Shown here in pieces: positions 11,510 to 23,384 of a stretch of DNA of 64,000 bases (position 1 is its first letter; every line of letters starts with the position of its first letter). Both the position numbers and the translations under genes were made by a program. Where the stretch lies: positions 5,607,647-5,671,646 of the forward strand of contig CM037470.1 in assembly GCA_021014325.1 (NCBI GenBank). Reading direction: 5' to 3'. The notes beneath the pieces are model-generated. The model did no database searches. It had not been told where the DNA came from and saw only the letters and a program-made list of their open reading frames with translations. Origin of the DNA: Plazaster borealis. Lineage: Eukaryota > Echinodermata > Asteroidea > Forcipulatida > Labidiasteridae.

Positions 11510-12317
11510 ATGAACTTTTCGATTGTCTGCTGCTGCGCGCGTGAACATAAAGTTGTATTTAATGATGTTTATACAAAATTTAATGCGTGTACAAATTAGT
11601 GTGTGTGACACGAATCTAGTGCCATGTGAATGGATGGGAGGTCAAAGGTGCGTTTTCCAGGACCCTGCCCTTCGCTCAAGGCAGGTATCTGGCGTTATTC
11701 ACGAGCCTCGAGGTGTGACGTCAGATGTTCGGGCTACTCTTCCGCCCCCTACTGACCGATAGATGACCAATGGCCAAATTATGTGTGCACCTCAACTGTA
11801 TCTTGAGCTAATGAAGCATTTGTCCAGGTAAGGCTACAATCGGATAAAAAAATGTGGGAGAAGAAGCATTTTGTATTATTCATAATGACCACTTCTGACC
11901 AACGGATGACGATTGGCCACGATGTATGACCATCCTTAGATAGGGCAGGTGTCAAGGTCTAATTTGACTACATTTTGGTTAAAATATGCCAACAAGTTTA
12001 GGAGTTATGACCTTTTCATTTTGATCACGTGACCGTTTGACCAAAGAAAGAAAGAACTAGAGCTAAAGTGCATCACGAAAGCCATTAATATCAGCCCTAT
12101 GAAATAAATTAGAAATATAAACGACTTTTTTTGCATAAAAAATTACCACTGCTGATGACCAACAGGTGACCACTGACCAAAATCCTATACATTGTACTTG
12201 GTTGCATGCAAACGATCGCAATAGTTTTTGTCTGTTGACGGACGGGAACATTTGCCGTAGGTAATTCTGAGGCAATTACACATTATTGAACATAATAATA
12301 ATAAAATGTCGTTTACG
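11510..12317. other. Non-coding DNA with fragments of dispersed repeats
   Basis: No gene is recognised. The region near 12055-12110 resembles the AACTAGAGCTAAAGTGC repeat found at 8630 and 9555. The rest shows no feature that can be named. Confidence 0.45.
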
Positions 12318-12703
12318 AGGCACTGGACACGTTTTGTAATAATTATTGTCAAAGACCAGTATTCTCACATGGTGTATCCCAACATATGCATAAAATAACA
12401 AACCTGTGAAAATTTGGGCTCAAATTGGTCATCGAGGTTGTAAAAAAATAATAAAAGAAAAAACAACCTTGTTGCACAAGATGTGTGTGCTTTCAGATGC
12501 CCGAAAAAGGCTTCAGGAGTGAAGTCTTTTTCAGATTCACATTATTATAGTGAGAAATTACCTCTTTCTCAAAAACTACGTTACTTCAGAGGGAGTCGTT
12601 CCTCACTATGTTCTATACTAATAACAGCTCTCCGTTGCTCTTTACCAAGTAACATTTTATGCTAAAATATATTTTGAGTACAAATGTGTCCAGCGCCTTT
12701 AAA
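12318..12703 (-). mobile_element. MITE family A copy 2, inverted
   Basis: It carries the family A ends and interior (GGCACTGGACACGTTTTG at the left, TGTGTCCAGCGCCTTTAA at the right) in the orientation opposite to the copies at 7133, 23057 and 40811. It is more diverged than the others. Confidence 0.7.
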
Positions 12704-12989
12704 CGTATATGGTGTTTATTTAATTATTAAATTACTAAAGCAGTTACAGCGAAAATAAAATAAAAATCAAACCCTATTCTAACGCGCTGTTTTAACTTTT
12801 AGTGCGCTACGCGTTAAGTTTTTTTTGAAGATTCTATATCACACGGCGCTGGCTAGTCTTGATTGGCGACGTTCATTTTGCTAACGTAGTCGCCGATATC
12901 TCAACACGAATTATAATCCAGATTCTTGACGTTCTTTATAATAGCTCTTCCGATCACACGGAAATAGCTCTCCCGATCACACGGAAACC

Positions 12990-13331
12990 CTCCGCATTGA
13001 GGGCGCTTTGCCCACCAATTCAGCAGATCAGAGACCCGGCAATCATCGCGTTACTTATGGAAATAGAGCATTTTTTGCATCAGCACCGGATTTATGGAAT
13101 AGGCTACCCTTAGAAGTAAAAACTATAGACTCATTAGAAGTGTTTAAAATTAAATTCAAATCATACTTGTTTAGTGTAGCTTATTAATGCATTGGTTGCA
13201 TGTATTGGTATTTTTGTTTGCTTAAGTTTTCCCTGTTTTTTCTTCTTCTTTCCTCTGTTATGCGCCTCGGAATAGGCTACCTAGATAGATGGCGCTTTGT
13301 AAATGCTTGATATTATTATTATTATTATTAT
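12990..13331 (+). pseudogene. 3' end of a non-LTR retrotransposon (reverse transcriptase C-terminus)
   Basis: The frame ending at the TAA at 13185-13187 reads YGNRAFFASAPDLWNRLPLE and then VFKIKFKSYLFSVAY. This is the conserved C-terminal signature of CR1/L2/Jockey-like reverse transcriptase proteins (AP-LWN-LP followed by F-K-L-K--L). A 3' tail with GGCGCTTTGTAAATGC and an (ATT)n run ends the element, typical of such LINEs. The rest of the element is absent, so this is a 5'-truncated copy. Confidence 0.82.
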
Positions 13332-14860
13332 CATTTGGACTGTGTCTTGACGTGACGTTGAGGGCGTAGTTGGAAAAGCTTTGTCCTCTATATATCTGAG
13401 CGCGGAGCAACACGAAAACGGTCCAAACGCTGGACTACACGAATTACTGTCTACTACACGAATTACTGGAGAAGAGATTATTATCTGTATCACACGACCC
13501 CCGAGTCCATAGACATATAATACCTATAGACCGACAGCACCTATGGAAATCAACGTCTGGATACCGTAATTTTGACAGCACCCGACTATACCCAAACCAT
13601 GGGTAAATCCGTGAAAACACAAGCGAAACAACGTGTAAAGCAATGGGCGGGTGGGGAGATGATAACAGAAAATTTGTGTTTTAAAGATGATAAATTCACC
13701 AACAGTCTTGGAAACAATATTAAATCTATAACTAAATACCTTTTCTCACGTTACTTGTCTGCTGTTTCTCCTCTTTTTACTGAACTTTCTCCAAAACGAT
13801 GAAAGTAGAAGGAATTATCCGTCGTATCTATAAAATTTGCTCGTCACACACTTTCTGGCCAAAGTGCGCGTCGGTGCGTGTATTGCGCGGGCGCTGATGA
13901 CGCGCGTACCGCCTATAGATTAACGTGCTACTGATGTATACGCGATTGTTTGATGTGCATTCAACGCGAGCGCGTACGCAAAACGTGCCGAAGTGTGGAC
14001 TTGCGTTAAAGATTGAGTCCAGTGGATTTCCCGAAAATAAAGTTGTAAAAACTACGTTTTAACGGTTAAACCTCAACGCCCAACAATTAGTAAAAAGCCA
14101 GATGTAATGTTTAAAAAGTGTTATCTTAAACGTCAAGGTTACATCATTGGTCAATATTTCCTGAAAATTCAGAAAAACTATATGAAAATGGGAGTGGCTA
14201 TATGCCTAAATGCCTGTACAAAAAGCGTTGACGCACTTTCACTTCCGCCCATGGTTTGAGAAAATCTAAAATTACAGTCTAGCGCCCCCTGCTGTCGGTC
14301 TATAGGTATGTCTGTGGGTAAATCTCCATTGTTTACGTCGTTCTGAGCATGCTCACATTTCCAAGAACAATGGATTTACCTGGTAAGTCTGCTGCCACCT
14401 AGAGTCCCCAAAAGTTTTCCATTGTATAGAAATTTCGTCTGATAGAGAAAAAAAAACCACCAATAGCTTTGTACACGTGCCATGTCAGTTTGTGGATGAG
14501 CAATGTCTATACGCAATCCACAGATTAACAAAAATGTGAGTGCATAATTACGTCATGATGTGGTTTGAGTAATTTCATTTTGTCAGTTTGTTAATTTTTG
14601 TCAATCTGATAAAGTGTCAAAAGTTCATTTTGTCAGTTTGTTGATTTTTGTTTATCTGATAAAGTGTCAATCTGTTGATTGACCTCACTCTAGCCCGAAC
14701 TTCTGACGTCACACTTACTCTCTTTTGGATCAGCTAACTTCAGCCCATGTTAATTTGCCGTTTAGCGGACACACACACGGGGGACAAAATCCCCTATGAC
14801 ACCGGCTCGGACTCCGTGCATTTTCCAGGGAACCAGAGTCATTTCTTGGTAAACTTCCTG
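13332..14860. other. Non-coding DNA between the duplicates
   Basis: No gene is recognised. A GC-rich, CpG-rich patch lies at about 13850-13990. At 14300-14412 there is a fragment with AATGGATTTACCTGGTAAG and GTCTGCTGCCACCTAG, an end of the element family seen at 1500. A short direct repeat, TTCATTTTGTCAGTTTGTT, occurs at about 14574 and 14624. Confidence 0.5.
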
Positions 14861-17396
14861 GTCAGTTTGATCCAGAACCTAGAACCAGGAACTCGGATTC
14901 CGACTTGAGACGTACGTTCTTACGGAATTTATCTCACCATCAACACTTTGATAACATTACATACATATATATTTTATTGATAAAGCGTTCATTTCTGCCG
15001 TCATTTCTATTCATTTCTGTACATTATTGTTAAAGTAAAAAATAAAAAGTTACTTAATATATGGGTCCAAATAGGCTTCATGGACTTGGTGAGCTGAGAG
15101 AAAGTGAAATGGTATTTCTTCCTCCATATGTAGCACAATTTATACGCAAACTGTTTTAAGAAAATCATGCTAAGCAAAACCAGTTTACCAGGCAAAACGT
15201 CAAGAATATAGCTTTCGTGTTGTTGGTACCCCGCCTAATTAGGACCGGGTGTGCTGTGAGTGGCCCAAAATTTTATTTTTCGTTTCATTCGTTGTACGCC
15301 TACACTGAAACAGTTTTGAAAAGCTGATTGTGGGAATTAGACACGTTTTATATTTTACCGGCCAAACCTCCCAAACCGCTGCTGATTATGTATAAACTGA
15401 TCAACACAAACGCCACAAATCGATGCAACCAACCCTTGCAGTTTTTGACGCCAGTAAGGGCATTTTGTTGAAATAGCAATAAATGGGCCTAAATGCGTCC
15501 ACATAAATCTTACTAAAGCTAACACCAGGCCTAACGATTATACAGCATTAAAAATCCAGAATATTAAAACATATCATCTAACGTTTAAATTGACATAAAG
15601 AAAATTATAAAAATTTCAAAAAATAAGTCTAAGAGACCAAAAGTTTGAAGAGGAACGGATATGAACATTTCAATTTTGTGATGTATCGACTCATTTTCAA
15701 TAAATTTAGTCCTCACGTGAGTGGGGAACAAATTACAAGTCTCTAACCTCACGTTAAAATTGTGTAAATTGCGAATGTATTCAATACCCTTCCATTGCAA
15801 AACTTGACAACATCCAAAACATCTGATGACATCATTCTGAGAAAAATGGCTCTCTACATTTCTGTTTTAGTTCATTCTGACTTTCGATAATATCCAATCA
15901 AAACGGCCTTGAATTTGACCTTTTGACTGAAGAAGTCAGTTATGAACCATGTTTATGGACCAAAGCATCCCCATTATGTTTAACGCTCATATACAGTTTA
16001 ATTACCTTTTATCTAAAAACTAGGTCTCAATCACCACCTTAGAGGGTTGTCTATCTTTTCATAATCCTTATTTTGATCAGGATAATAGAGTTTACTTTTA
16101 CGACTTTGTTTCTCGAATACGATTTTTCGCACAGTTTGACTTTCAAAGGTCAATAACAAATTATTGGGGACACTAGGTGGCAGCAGACACAACAGATAAA
16201 TCCACTGATCTCGGAAATGATGTCAACGTTCAATTCTTCTTGTTCATGTGCTTCGCCAGAGCCTGACGTTTGTGACCCTACTCCCCGTACGACGTGGCAT
16301 CGCGCAGTATTTGACTGTACCGTCGTAAACAAATTGTGTTTAGTCATTCACGGTGCGGTCAAAAAATTTGAAATTTTTGACAATCCTTGACTCCCCCCCC
16401 CCCCCACCACCTACAACACTGTAAAAGACTTTCTAGCTTGGGGTGAGTCATCGACCTATACAGTCACCTTTAACTTCAAAGCCCCTTAGAAGCCCCATTG
16501 GGAATTGTATACACCCTACAAGGTCATTGATCTTGTGCCTCTACTATCAGGCAATCAATCATCCTGTCACTCTGGCTTTGTGGTTGGAGACCTCAGGCCG
16601 ACACAAGAGGACCAGATGTTTACTATAAAAAGGCCAGGGTAGGCCAAATAAATAAGATACCTTGTTTCTCAGTAGACTGGTAAGCAGTGCAAAAAAAAAC
16701 GAAAAAAAGTTGGATTTTGATAACATTGGGGTTTTTGGTTTTTTCGACTGCAATCCACACATGGAATTTTTTACCTTTTTTGAGGGGTTCTTGGGATTCA
16801 GTGAACCTTTCTGAGTCTATTGAAACCATTTTAGAAGAGTTTGTGAAAAGCTAAAAAAAACTTACACGAACGCGTAACGGTGCAGTCAGCGACTGCACCA
16901 TGAGGGGACCAAAGGTCATGACCTTGATACTGCAGCGCAGGTATAAGCATGCTCAGAGCTACGTAAACAATAACAATCTACCTGAAAGGCTACTGCCACC
17001 TAGCGTTCCAAAGTCTCACATTTGAGTTTCACAGCTTTAATTTCAAAGAATACAACGTGTAAGTGTGGATTTGCATGACAGTTCACTCAGACACATTTGA
17101 TTAAGATAACACCATTAGACTTCCATAGAATTCACATAGTTGTTGAACCTAAATACTAATATGTATATTGAAGTATGAATATCTGATCTACGTCCCACTC
17201 ATGGTCCTTGGTCAAAATTGACCAGGAAATGAGCCATACTCATTTCTGGGTTATCGTGGCCCGTTTTGTGAATCAACGTGGCCCGGAATCTAGATCAAAA
17301 ACAAATTACTGATCCAAAAACTCGTCAGTAGGTCTCTGAAAACGGGTAATGAGTAAACGTCCAAATTTGTTATTGCTGAGCCAAATCTAAGCACAA
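14861..17396. other. Second copy of the duplicated 3' flank
   Basis: It aligns with 173-2050 almost base for base except for additional DNA at about 16187-16945 inside the GGTGGCAGCAGAC element. No coding sequence is seen. The repeat unit at 15645-15870 matches 965-1190. Confidence 0.65.
16168..17010. mobile_element. MITE with TIR CTAGGTGGCAGCAGAC, longer copy
   Basis: The left end CACTAGGTGGCAGCAGAC and right end CTGCCACCTAG bound about 840 bp here, against about 150 bp at the equivalent place in the first duplicate. Both copies keep the same flanks, so the difference is internal. The interior has poly-C and AT-rich stretches and no recognised frame. Confidence 0.6.
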
Positions 17397-19418
17397 TTAT
17401 GCTTCTCGTATTTTCATGTTGCATTTTTTCAAGGAGTAGTTGAAACCAAAATCAGAAGCCCACTGAACCCCCCAAGAGTAGACCACATTTGGGGTTGAAA
17501 AGTAACGTCCGTTCAGATGAGCTTCAAAACAGTCATTAAACCACCAGCCACCTTCCCATTTCCGTGCACAGTTCTCTCGAAAGCGTACATCGTTGTCACG
17601 GTCATTCGTTGTGAAAGAATACCCATTTTGGTATGCCATTGAGTCACCTGCTGTGCTGCGAGTATCAAACAAACCGACAGTGATTCTGTACTGGTCGCCT
17701 GATATGGCAAAACTCCTGTAAAGAACCCAACGAGAATTGCCATTCCAGTCAGTCAAATCAATACGTAGGTGCCATTGTCCAGTCGCAGTTAATGTGCGCA
17801 GAATATCATTGCCAAGCCAGAACTCACCATTGAGATCTCCAAAACCTGCTTGATATTCAGCCCAGTTACGGTTAAAGTCAATAGAGCCATCTTGTCTCCT
17901 TTGAAATACAACCCAGCCTCCACCGTCGGTTTGCATATCACAGTAGACCTGGACGCCCTCTGGCAGACCATCGGGGTAGATTGTGTATTTACCATTGTCA
18001 GTTGTACCTGATAATAGTAACTCTTTGCAGCTCTTGTAGGTACCTGGGTTTGTTAGTTCATTTGTCGTTTCTGCTTCTGCTTCTCGTATTTTCATGTTGC
18101 ATTTTTTCAAGGAGTAGTTATACCCAAAATCAGAAATCCACTGAACCCCCCAAAAGAAGACCACGTTTGGGTTTGCAGAGTAACGGCCGTTGAGATGAGC
18201 TTCAAAACACTCATTGAACCACCAAGCACCTTGCCATTTCCGTGCACAATTCTCTGGAATGTATGGATCATTGTCACGGTCAATCGTTGTGAAAGAATAC
18301 CCATTTTGGTATGCCATTGAGTCACCTGCTGTACTGCGAGTATCAAACAAACCGACAGTGATTCTGTACTGGTCACCTGATATGGCAAAACTTCTGTAAA
18401 GAACCCAACGAGAATTACCATTCCAGTCAGTCAACTCAATACGTAGGTGCCATTGTCCAGTCGCAGTTAATGTGCGCAGAATGTCATTGCCCAGCCAGAA
18501 CTCACCATTTAGATCTCCAAAACCTGCTTGATATTCAGCCCAGTTACGGTAAAAGTCAACAGAGCCATCTTGTCTCCTTTGAAATACAATCCAGCCTCCA
18601 CCGTCGGTTTCCATATCACAGTAGACCTGGACGCCCTCTGGCAGACCATCTGGGTAGATTGTGTATTTACCATTGTCATTCGTACCTGATAATTGTAACT
18701 CTTCGCAACTCTTGTAGGTACCTGGGGTTGTCAGTTCATTTGTCGTTTGTGTTGAAGTTTCAGGGGACATGGGTGTCGTTAGTTCTTGAGTGTAAATAGC
18801 TGCAGTCATGGGTGTTGTTACCATTGCTGGGGTTGTCAGTTCGTTTGTCGTTTCTGTTGAAGTTTCAGGGGACATGGGTGTCGTTAGTGCTTGAGTGTAA
18901 ATAGCTGCAGTCGTTGGTGTAGTAACCATTGCTGGGGTTGTCAGTTCATTTGTCGCAGTTTCTGTTGAAGTTTCAGGGGACATAGGTGTCGTTAGTGCTC
19001 GAGTGTAAATAGCTGCAGTCGCGGGTGTAGTAACCGTTGCTGAAACTATTTCTTCGGTTGATGTAGTTTCGAATTTTGTAAAAAACGGAGTGTCCACGTT
19101 CTCGTCATAATAGACACTTCCCAGGAGATCGACCAAGTCATCAGGGTTATTGGATCTGGTTGCATTATTCAACCCACAAAGATGTTTACTTGTGTGGTAG
19201 TTAAATGATTGACAATGGGGGCTGAGGGAGCAGTCTCGACCACACAGCACATGAGAAGATACAGTATTCCACTGAAACCCATGGCTCTTCAAGATTTGAT
19301 TGTCTGCTGAGTAGTAGTATGAGATAAGTTTTCGGTCATTACACCCAGAGAGACAACTTTTTACACAAGCTGTTAACAAGATAATTACAAACACTCCTCT
19401 CATGGTGAAATAGTTCAT
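17397..19418 (-). CDS. Secreted PAN / Thr-rich / double fibrinogen-domain protein (FReD gene B)
   Basis: Uninterrupted 673-codon frame, paralogue of the gene at 2051-3394. Order: signal peptide (1-25), PAN/apple-like domain (about 26-108), three Thr-rich repeats of about 35 residues (one extended by two residues), FReD-1 (about 231-444), a 15-residue spacer EAEAETTNELTNPGT, and FReD-2 (about 460-673). Both FReDs retain TDGGGW, EFWLGND, DRDND and the CARKW-G-WWFN-CF core. The spacer repeats the end of the Thr-rich linker, so the second FReD arose by in-frame duplication that replaced a stop codon. The paired domains would double binding sites per chain; ligand and function are inferred from the family. 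ATG at 19403 has the better Kozak context; ATG at 19418 is the first. No introns. Alternative reading: a recent retrocopy that later duplicated. Confidence 0.88.
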   Translation of the reverse strand: MNYFTMRGVFVIILLTACVKSCLSGCNDRKLISYYYSADNQILKSHGFQWNTVSSHVLCGRDCSLSPHCQSFNYHTSKHLCGLNNATRSNNPDDLVDLLGSVYYDENVDTPFFTKFETTSTEEIVSATVTTPATAAIYTRALTTPMSPETSTETATNELTTPAMVTTPTTAAIYTQALTTPMSPETSTETTNELTTPAMVTTPMTAAIYTQELTTPMSPETSTQTTNELTTPGTYKSCEELQLSGTNDNGKYTIYPDGLPEGVQVYCDMETDGGGWIVFQRRQDGSVDFYRNWAEYQAGFGDLNGEFWLGNDILRTLTATGQWHLRIELTDWNGNSRWVLYRSFAISGDQYRITVGLFDTRSTAGDSMAYQNGYSFTTIDRDNDPYIPENCARKWQGAWWFNECFEAHLNGRYSANPNVVFFWGVQWISDFGYNYSLKKCNMKIREAEAETTNELTNPGTYKSCKELLLSGTTDNGKYTIYPDGLPEGVQVYCDMQTDGGGWVVFQRRQDGSIDFNRNWAEYQAGFGDLNGEFWLGNDILRTLTATGQWHLRIDLTDWNGNSRWVLYRSFAISGDQYRITVGLFDTRSTAGDSMAYQNGYSFTTNDRDNDVRFRENCARKWEGGWWFNDCFEAHLNGRYFSTPNVVYSWGVQWASDFGFNYSLKKCNMKIREA
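18041..18085 (-). repeat. Junction of the internal FReD duplication
   Basis: Reading on the minus strand, the codons of the usual protein end (KIREA) run without a stop into GAAGCAGAAGCAGAAACG and then into a copy of the linker's ETTNEL segment. A short GAAGCA slip plus linker homology is visible at the join, consistent with unequal crossing-over between the 3' end and the linker. Confidence 0.7.
18715..19070 (-). repeat. 105-bp coding repeats of the Thr-rich linker (gene B)
   Basis: Three tandem units encode TTP-TAAIYTQ-LTTPMSPETS followed by TETTNELTTPAM. The equivalent array in gene A is at about 2690-3055. Units differ by a few codons, with one 6-bp insertion (ETATNEL) in gene B. Confidence 0.8.
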
Positions 19419-19444
19419 GATGATCAAGCATATAAATAAATGTG

Positions 19445-22400
19445 GAGTTCAGTTTAGACAACCAACTATCAATCATGTGGTGAATGCATCCGAGGTACTC
19501 AGAAAGTATTATTGTGGTTTTATATTTACACCGATATGCGTCAACACAAGCAATCTATACTCTTCCGAATTGAAAGTCCTGTGCTCAGCTTCCACCAAAA
19601 TATGTTTGAACAAATTTGACTGAAAACAGCAACGTTAAAGAATGATTGTTTCAAAAACCACTCAAAACAATTCCCTCCACCTTCATGCAGTTCGGGCGGC
19701 GAAGTGATGGCGAGCAGAATGGTCCAGCTTACCCGCAGCTTTGATCCTGTATGACGCAGTTGCACCGTGGTTGGTGTCTATCCATCATGCAGGGAACAAA
19801 CAAAAGCCTTTTAGTTACCCCCTCGCGCCAAATACAGAGACCTATAGTCGAACCATGGAGCTGACGTATAGCTGTTGATATTTCATTGGCCAGGGAAAGC
19901 CTACGTTGAACACGTAATGAATATTCAGCGATCATTTACAAACACGTCAATAATGGTATAATCCATTGGACAGGGGAAGCATACGTCGACACATATAAAT
20001 GAATATTCAGCGATTATTTACAATTAAAGCAAAGCAAAGTGGTGCATCAATAATGGTATATTCCATTGGACAGGGGAAGCAAACGTCGACACGTAATGAC
20101 TTTTCAGCGATCATTTACAAATAAAGCAAAGTGGTGCATCAATAATGATACAGTCCAGGGAAGGCATACGTAATGAATATTCAGCGTTCAGTTACAAACA
20201 CAATTAAAGCAAGGCGGTGCATCAATAATGCTAAATTCAATTGGCCAAGGGAATCATACATCGACACCTAATGAATAATTCAGCGATCATATTAAGTACG
20301 CGTTATGATACATATTGCCATTTAAAACACATGAACTTTTGTATTTTAACAATTTTCATGTTTTTCATTCTACTTGCACGAAGTATGCTAATTTTGGAAG
20401 GAAATAAGTTCATTTTATTTGTTACTTTTAATTAGCAATAAGCGTTTAAAACTAATTAGGCGTGAGTAAATCATTTATCCTAACTTTCAGTCCTTGGCGA
20501 ATGTAACAATTTCTTGCGACGCTCTGTAATTAACACGGAAATAATTTAATTATAAATTTGTTTCGGCTGAGAGATTGTTGATTTGTTGCAATTTGAGAAT
20601 TTACTGATTAGAAGTCTGCTAGATAAATGTATTCTTTTGAAAGGCCGTCAAAGTCGAGAACAAACTGTTAAAGGCATCAAAGTCACAGTTCCTTATTTCG
20701 AGTGATGCAGTAGAAATAAGCACTTCTATCAATGTGCACAAAAACGCTTACAAAATAATGTATAAGCCGATGCTTTCACTCAAACGTCGCCAGCCTTTTG
20801 ATGAAGTTCCCGCCAGTTGGTTGTATGGTGTGTCATAATGGGAATTAATTTAATCTTCAATAATATTAGCATAAAAACTGACTTGGTGACGAGCAACAAC
20901 AAAAACCCCACATTTATATTATCACAGGCCTTACACCCCCTTAACTTAAACATAAATCACACCATTATTTCTTAATCAATTTTGTTTCTCACTGGAAAAA
21001 ACAAATGGTGTCCAGAGTTCAGACCTGTGGAGAGGAAACTCGATACCAATTTGAAAGTCATTACCATACTCTATATACGTACCACTTTAATTCTCTGTCA
21101 ATGTCAAATAAAAAGTACCGTACAATAAGGAAAGCATGGGAACGATGGTCAGCCATGGTATCTAATTGAGTAAACGCATTCAACACCGTAATATATCTAA
21201 ATGGCGCTAAGGTTGCTCTGATTAAGCGCTCAGTGGCATCCGGACCGTTTGTAGCAGCGGTTAGGTTGTGATGACGCCTAATGGTTTTAAGGATAGGGTT
21301 ATTCTTTGGTCATGACATGACCCCGAAAAGAAATGTTGTAATCTTTATCCGAAAGGGCTTTAGTTGTTATAAAGACGGTAATGGTAGCAAGCATCCTGCG
21401 AAATTATTTCGTTTGACGTACCCCCCCCCTCCCGTTGATAAGAAATTTAAAAAAACATGTCGAAAAGAAATCATAATCCAAAGATGGCATGCATGCGACA
21501 TTTGGAAATTTCCATGGTGTCCGCTTGAAAGCTGCTCTCGATATGACAATAGATGCGGATTGTACCCGCTGTCAACTTGTGGTTGGATTTCACATTCTGA
21601 TGAAAACCCTGACTGTTTTGTTGTTGTTGGGTTTTGTTTTGGTTTTGGTTTTTTTGGGGGTGGGGGTAATTTCTTAACAAGCAGACACTGTGGTCAACTG
21701 AAACTTTCAAAGGTGACTTTTTGTTTGTGCATTACGTTCACAAAAACCAAACGGTGACCCTAATCATTCGTAAAGTTGGCGAGTTTTTCAAAGAGTTTTT
21801 ATTTTGTAAATGAAATTTTAAATTTAGTGTTTTCTAATATCAATAGAAACAGCATTATTATTTAACATGTTGTTTTAAATCAATATTACAAAAGAATATC
21901 TTGTTTTTTTCCAGAAAGGAAACATCGCGGGCTGAGCGTTTTGTTGTTGAACAACAATTCGTTACTGTTTTTCTCAATGAATTTTTTGTTGATACCAAAC
22001 ATAAAAGGCTTTATAATCGTTTGTTTTAAATATCATTGCTACACTTCCAATCAATCTGTATCATTAGGCCGCATGGTACAAAAACAAACCACAAATAAAG
22101 TGTCCAGAATTGATCTAAGTTTGAACTCTATAATTTGGTGAACTCAACAAGAGCAAAGGAAGAGACGACTGTTTTTGACTGTTTAGTGAAATCTTTATTT
22201 CAAGTCAACGATTATGTCGCAAGAAAACGTAGCGAGCAATCAGAGGATGATGAAGGGAACGAAGAAAATTGAGCTATAATTTTGCAAAAATGCAGCCTTA
22301 AATGTATCAATTTTAACCGATTTTACAAGTAATTATTATTAAACATATCGATCAATTAAGAGTGTGAGCAAACCGTACAGAAGAGGATGATGAATAGGAC

Positions 22401-23056
22401 GAAGACAATTTAGCTATAATTTTGCCTAAATGCGGCCTAAACTTCATCCATTTTAACCGAGTTTATGTTAAATCCAGTTTTTTGTATAAAGACTTAGAAA
22501 AGCAAATGTGCATAAATATAATCACGAATGACTTTAGCAGAGAGCAGCTGCAGACCTACGTTGAGTGTATTATGGTAAAGTAAAATGAACAAGGACATTT
22601 AAAAGAATGGGCTGTCTTTTTTAAGAGTAATTATTAAAGTTGTGGATTTTGTCACAGCTTTCCTTCGACGTCGTCATTAATGATGTATGTTATCTCAGGG
22701 ATGTTTGTCGTCACAGATGCTGCAACTGGCAAAATGGAAATTTCGTTGTGTGTACAAAGTATGTCCAGTGTTCTAATACAGATAGGAAAAAATAAAAAAA
22801 TTCTTATACAAGAGCATTCCGTTTTTGACAGAATACTTTATTTTATTTTGACCTATAATTGAAATTTTAGAAAAAAATGTATACAAAACTTCACCTTCGC
22901 ATACGCAAACTTGCAAAATAATGTAAAATGCTTACTTAAATACCACTATCTTCCTGGAGGGTTTTACAACAATTTATTTACAGGGTTTAAACAAACACAA
23001 TCAGTTGTATCATTTGGAGTTGTTTTCGTTCATCACAATTCTACTATTCATGTGTT
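19445..23056. other. Second copy of the 5' flank and duplicated spacer
   Basis: It matches 3421-7132 closely and contains the CCAAT-bearing array again at 19870-20290. No protein-coding similarity was recognised. Small length differences occur at homopolymers and at the G/T-rich tract near 21620-21670. Confidence 0.65.
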
Positions 23057-23384
23057 AAAGGCACTGGACACGTTTGGTAATTACTCAAAATATATATCAG
23101 CATTTTATTAAAAACTTACTAGGTATACGAGGAACTGGAGAGCTGTTGATAGTATAACACATTGTGAGAAACGACTCCCTCTGAAGAAACGTATTTTTTG
23201 AGAAAAAAGTAATTTCTCGCTAAAATATTTGAAGCCCTTTTCGGGCATCTGAATGCACACACATTTGTTCAACAAGGGTGTTTTTTCTTTCATGATTTTC
23301 ACAGGTTTGTTATTTTATGCATATGTTGGGATACACCAAGTGAGAATACTGGTCTTTGACAATTACCAAACGTGTCCAGTGCCT
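23057..23384 (+). mobile_element. MITE family A copy 3
   Basis: This is the counterpart of 7133-7462 in the second duplicate, at the same relative place, so the insertion predates the segmental duplication. Ends: AAAGGCACTGGACACGTTTGG and its inverse. Confidence 0.75.

Noticed and set aside
13572..13802. 76-codon plus-strand frame starting MTAPDYTQTMG
   Set aside because: No domain, no flanking splice sites of note and no paralogous copy; treated as chance.
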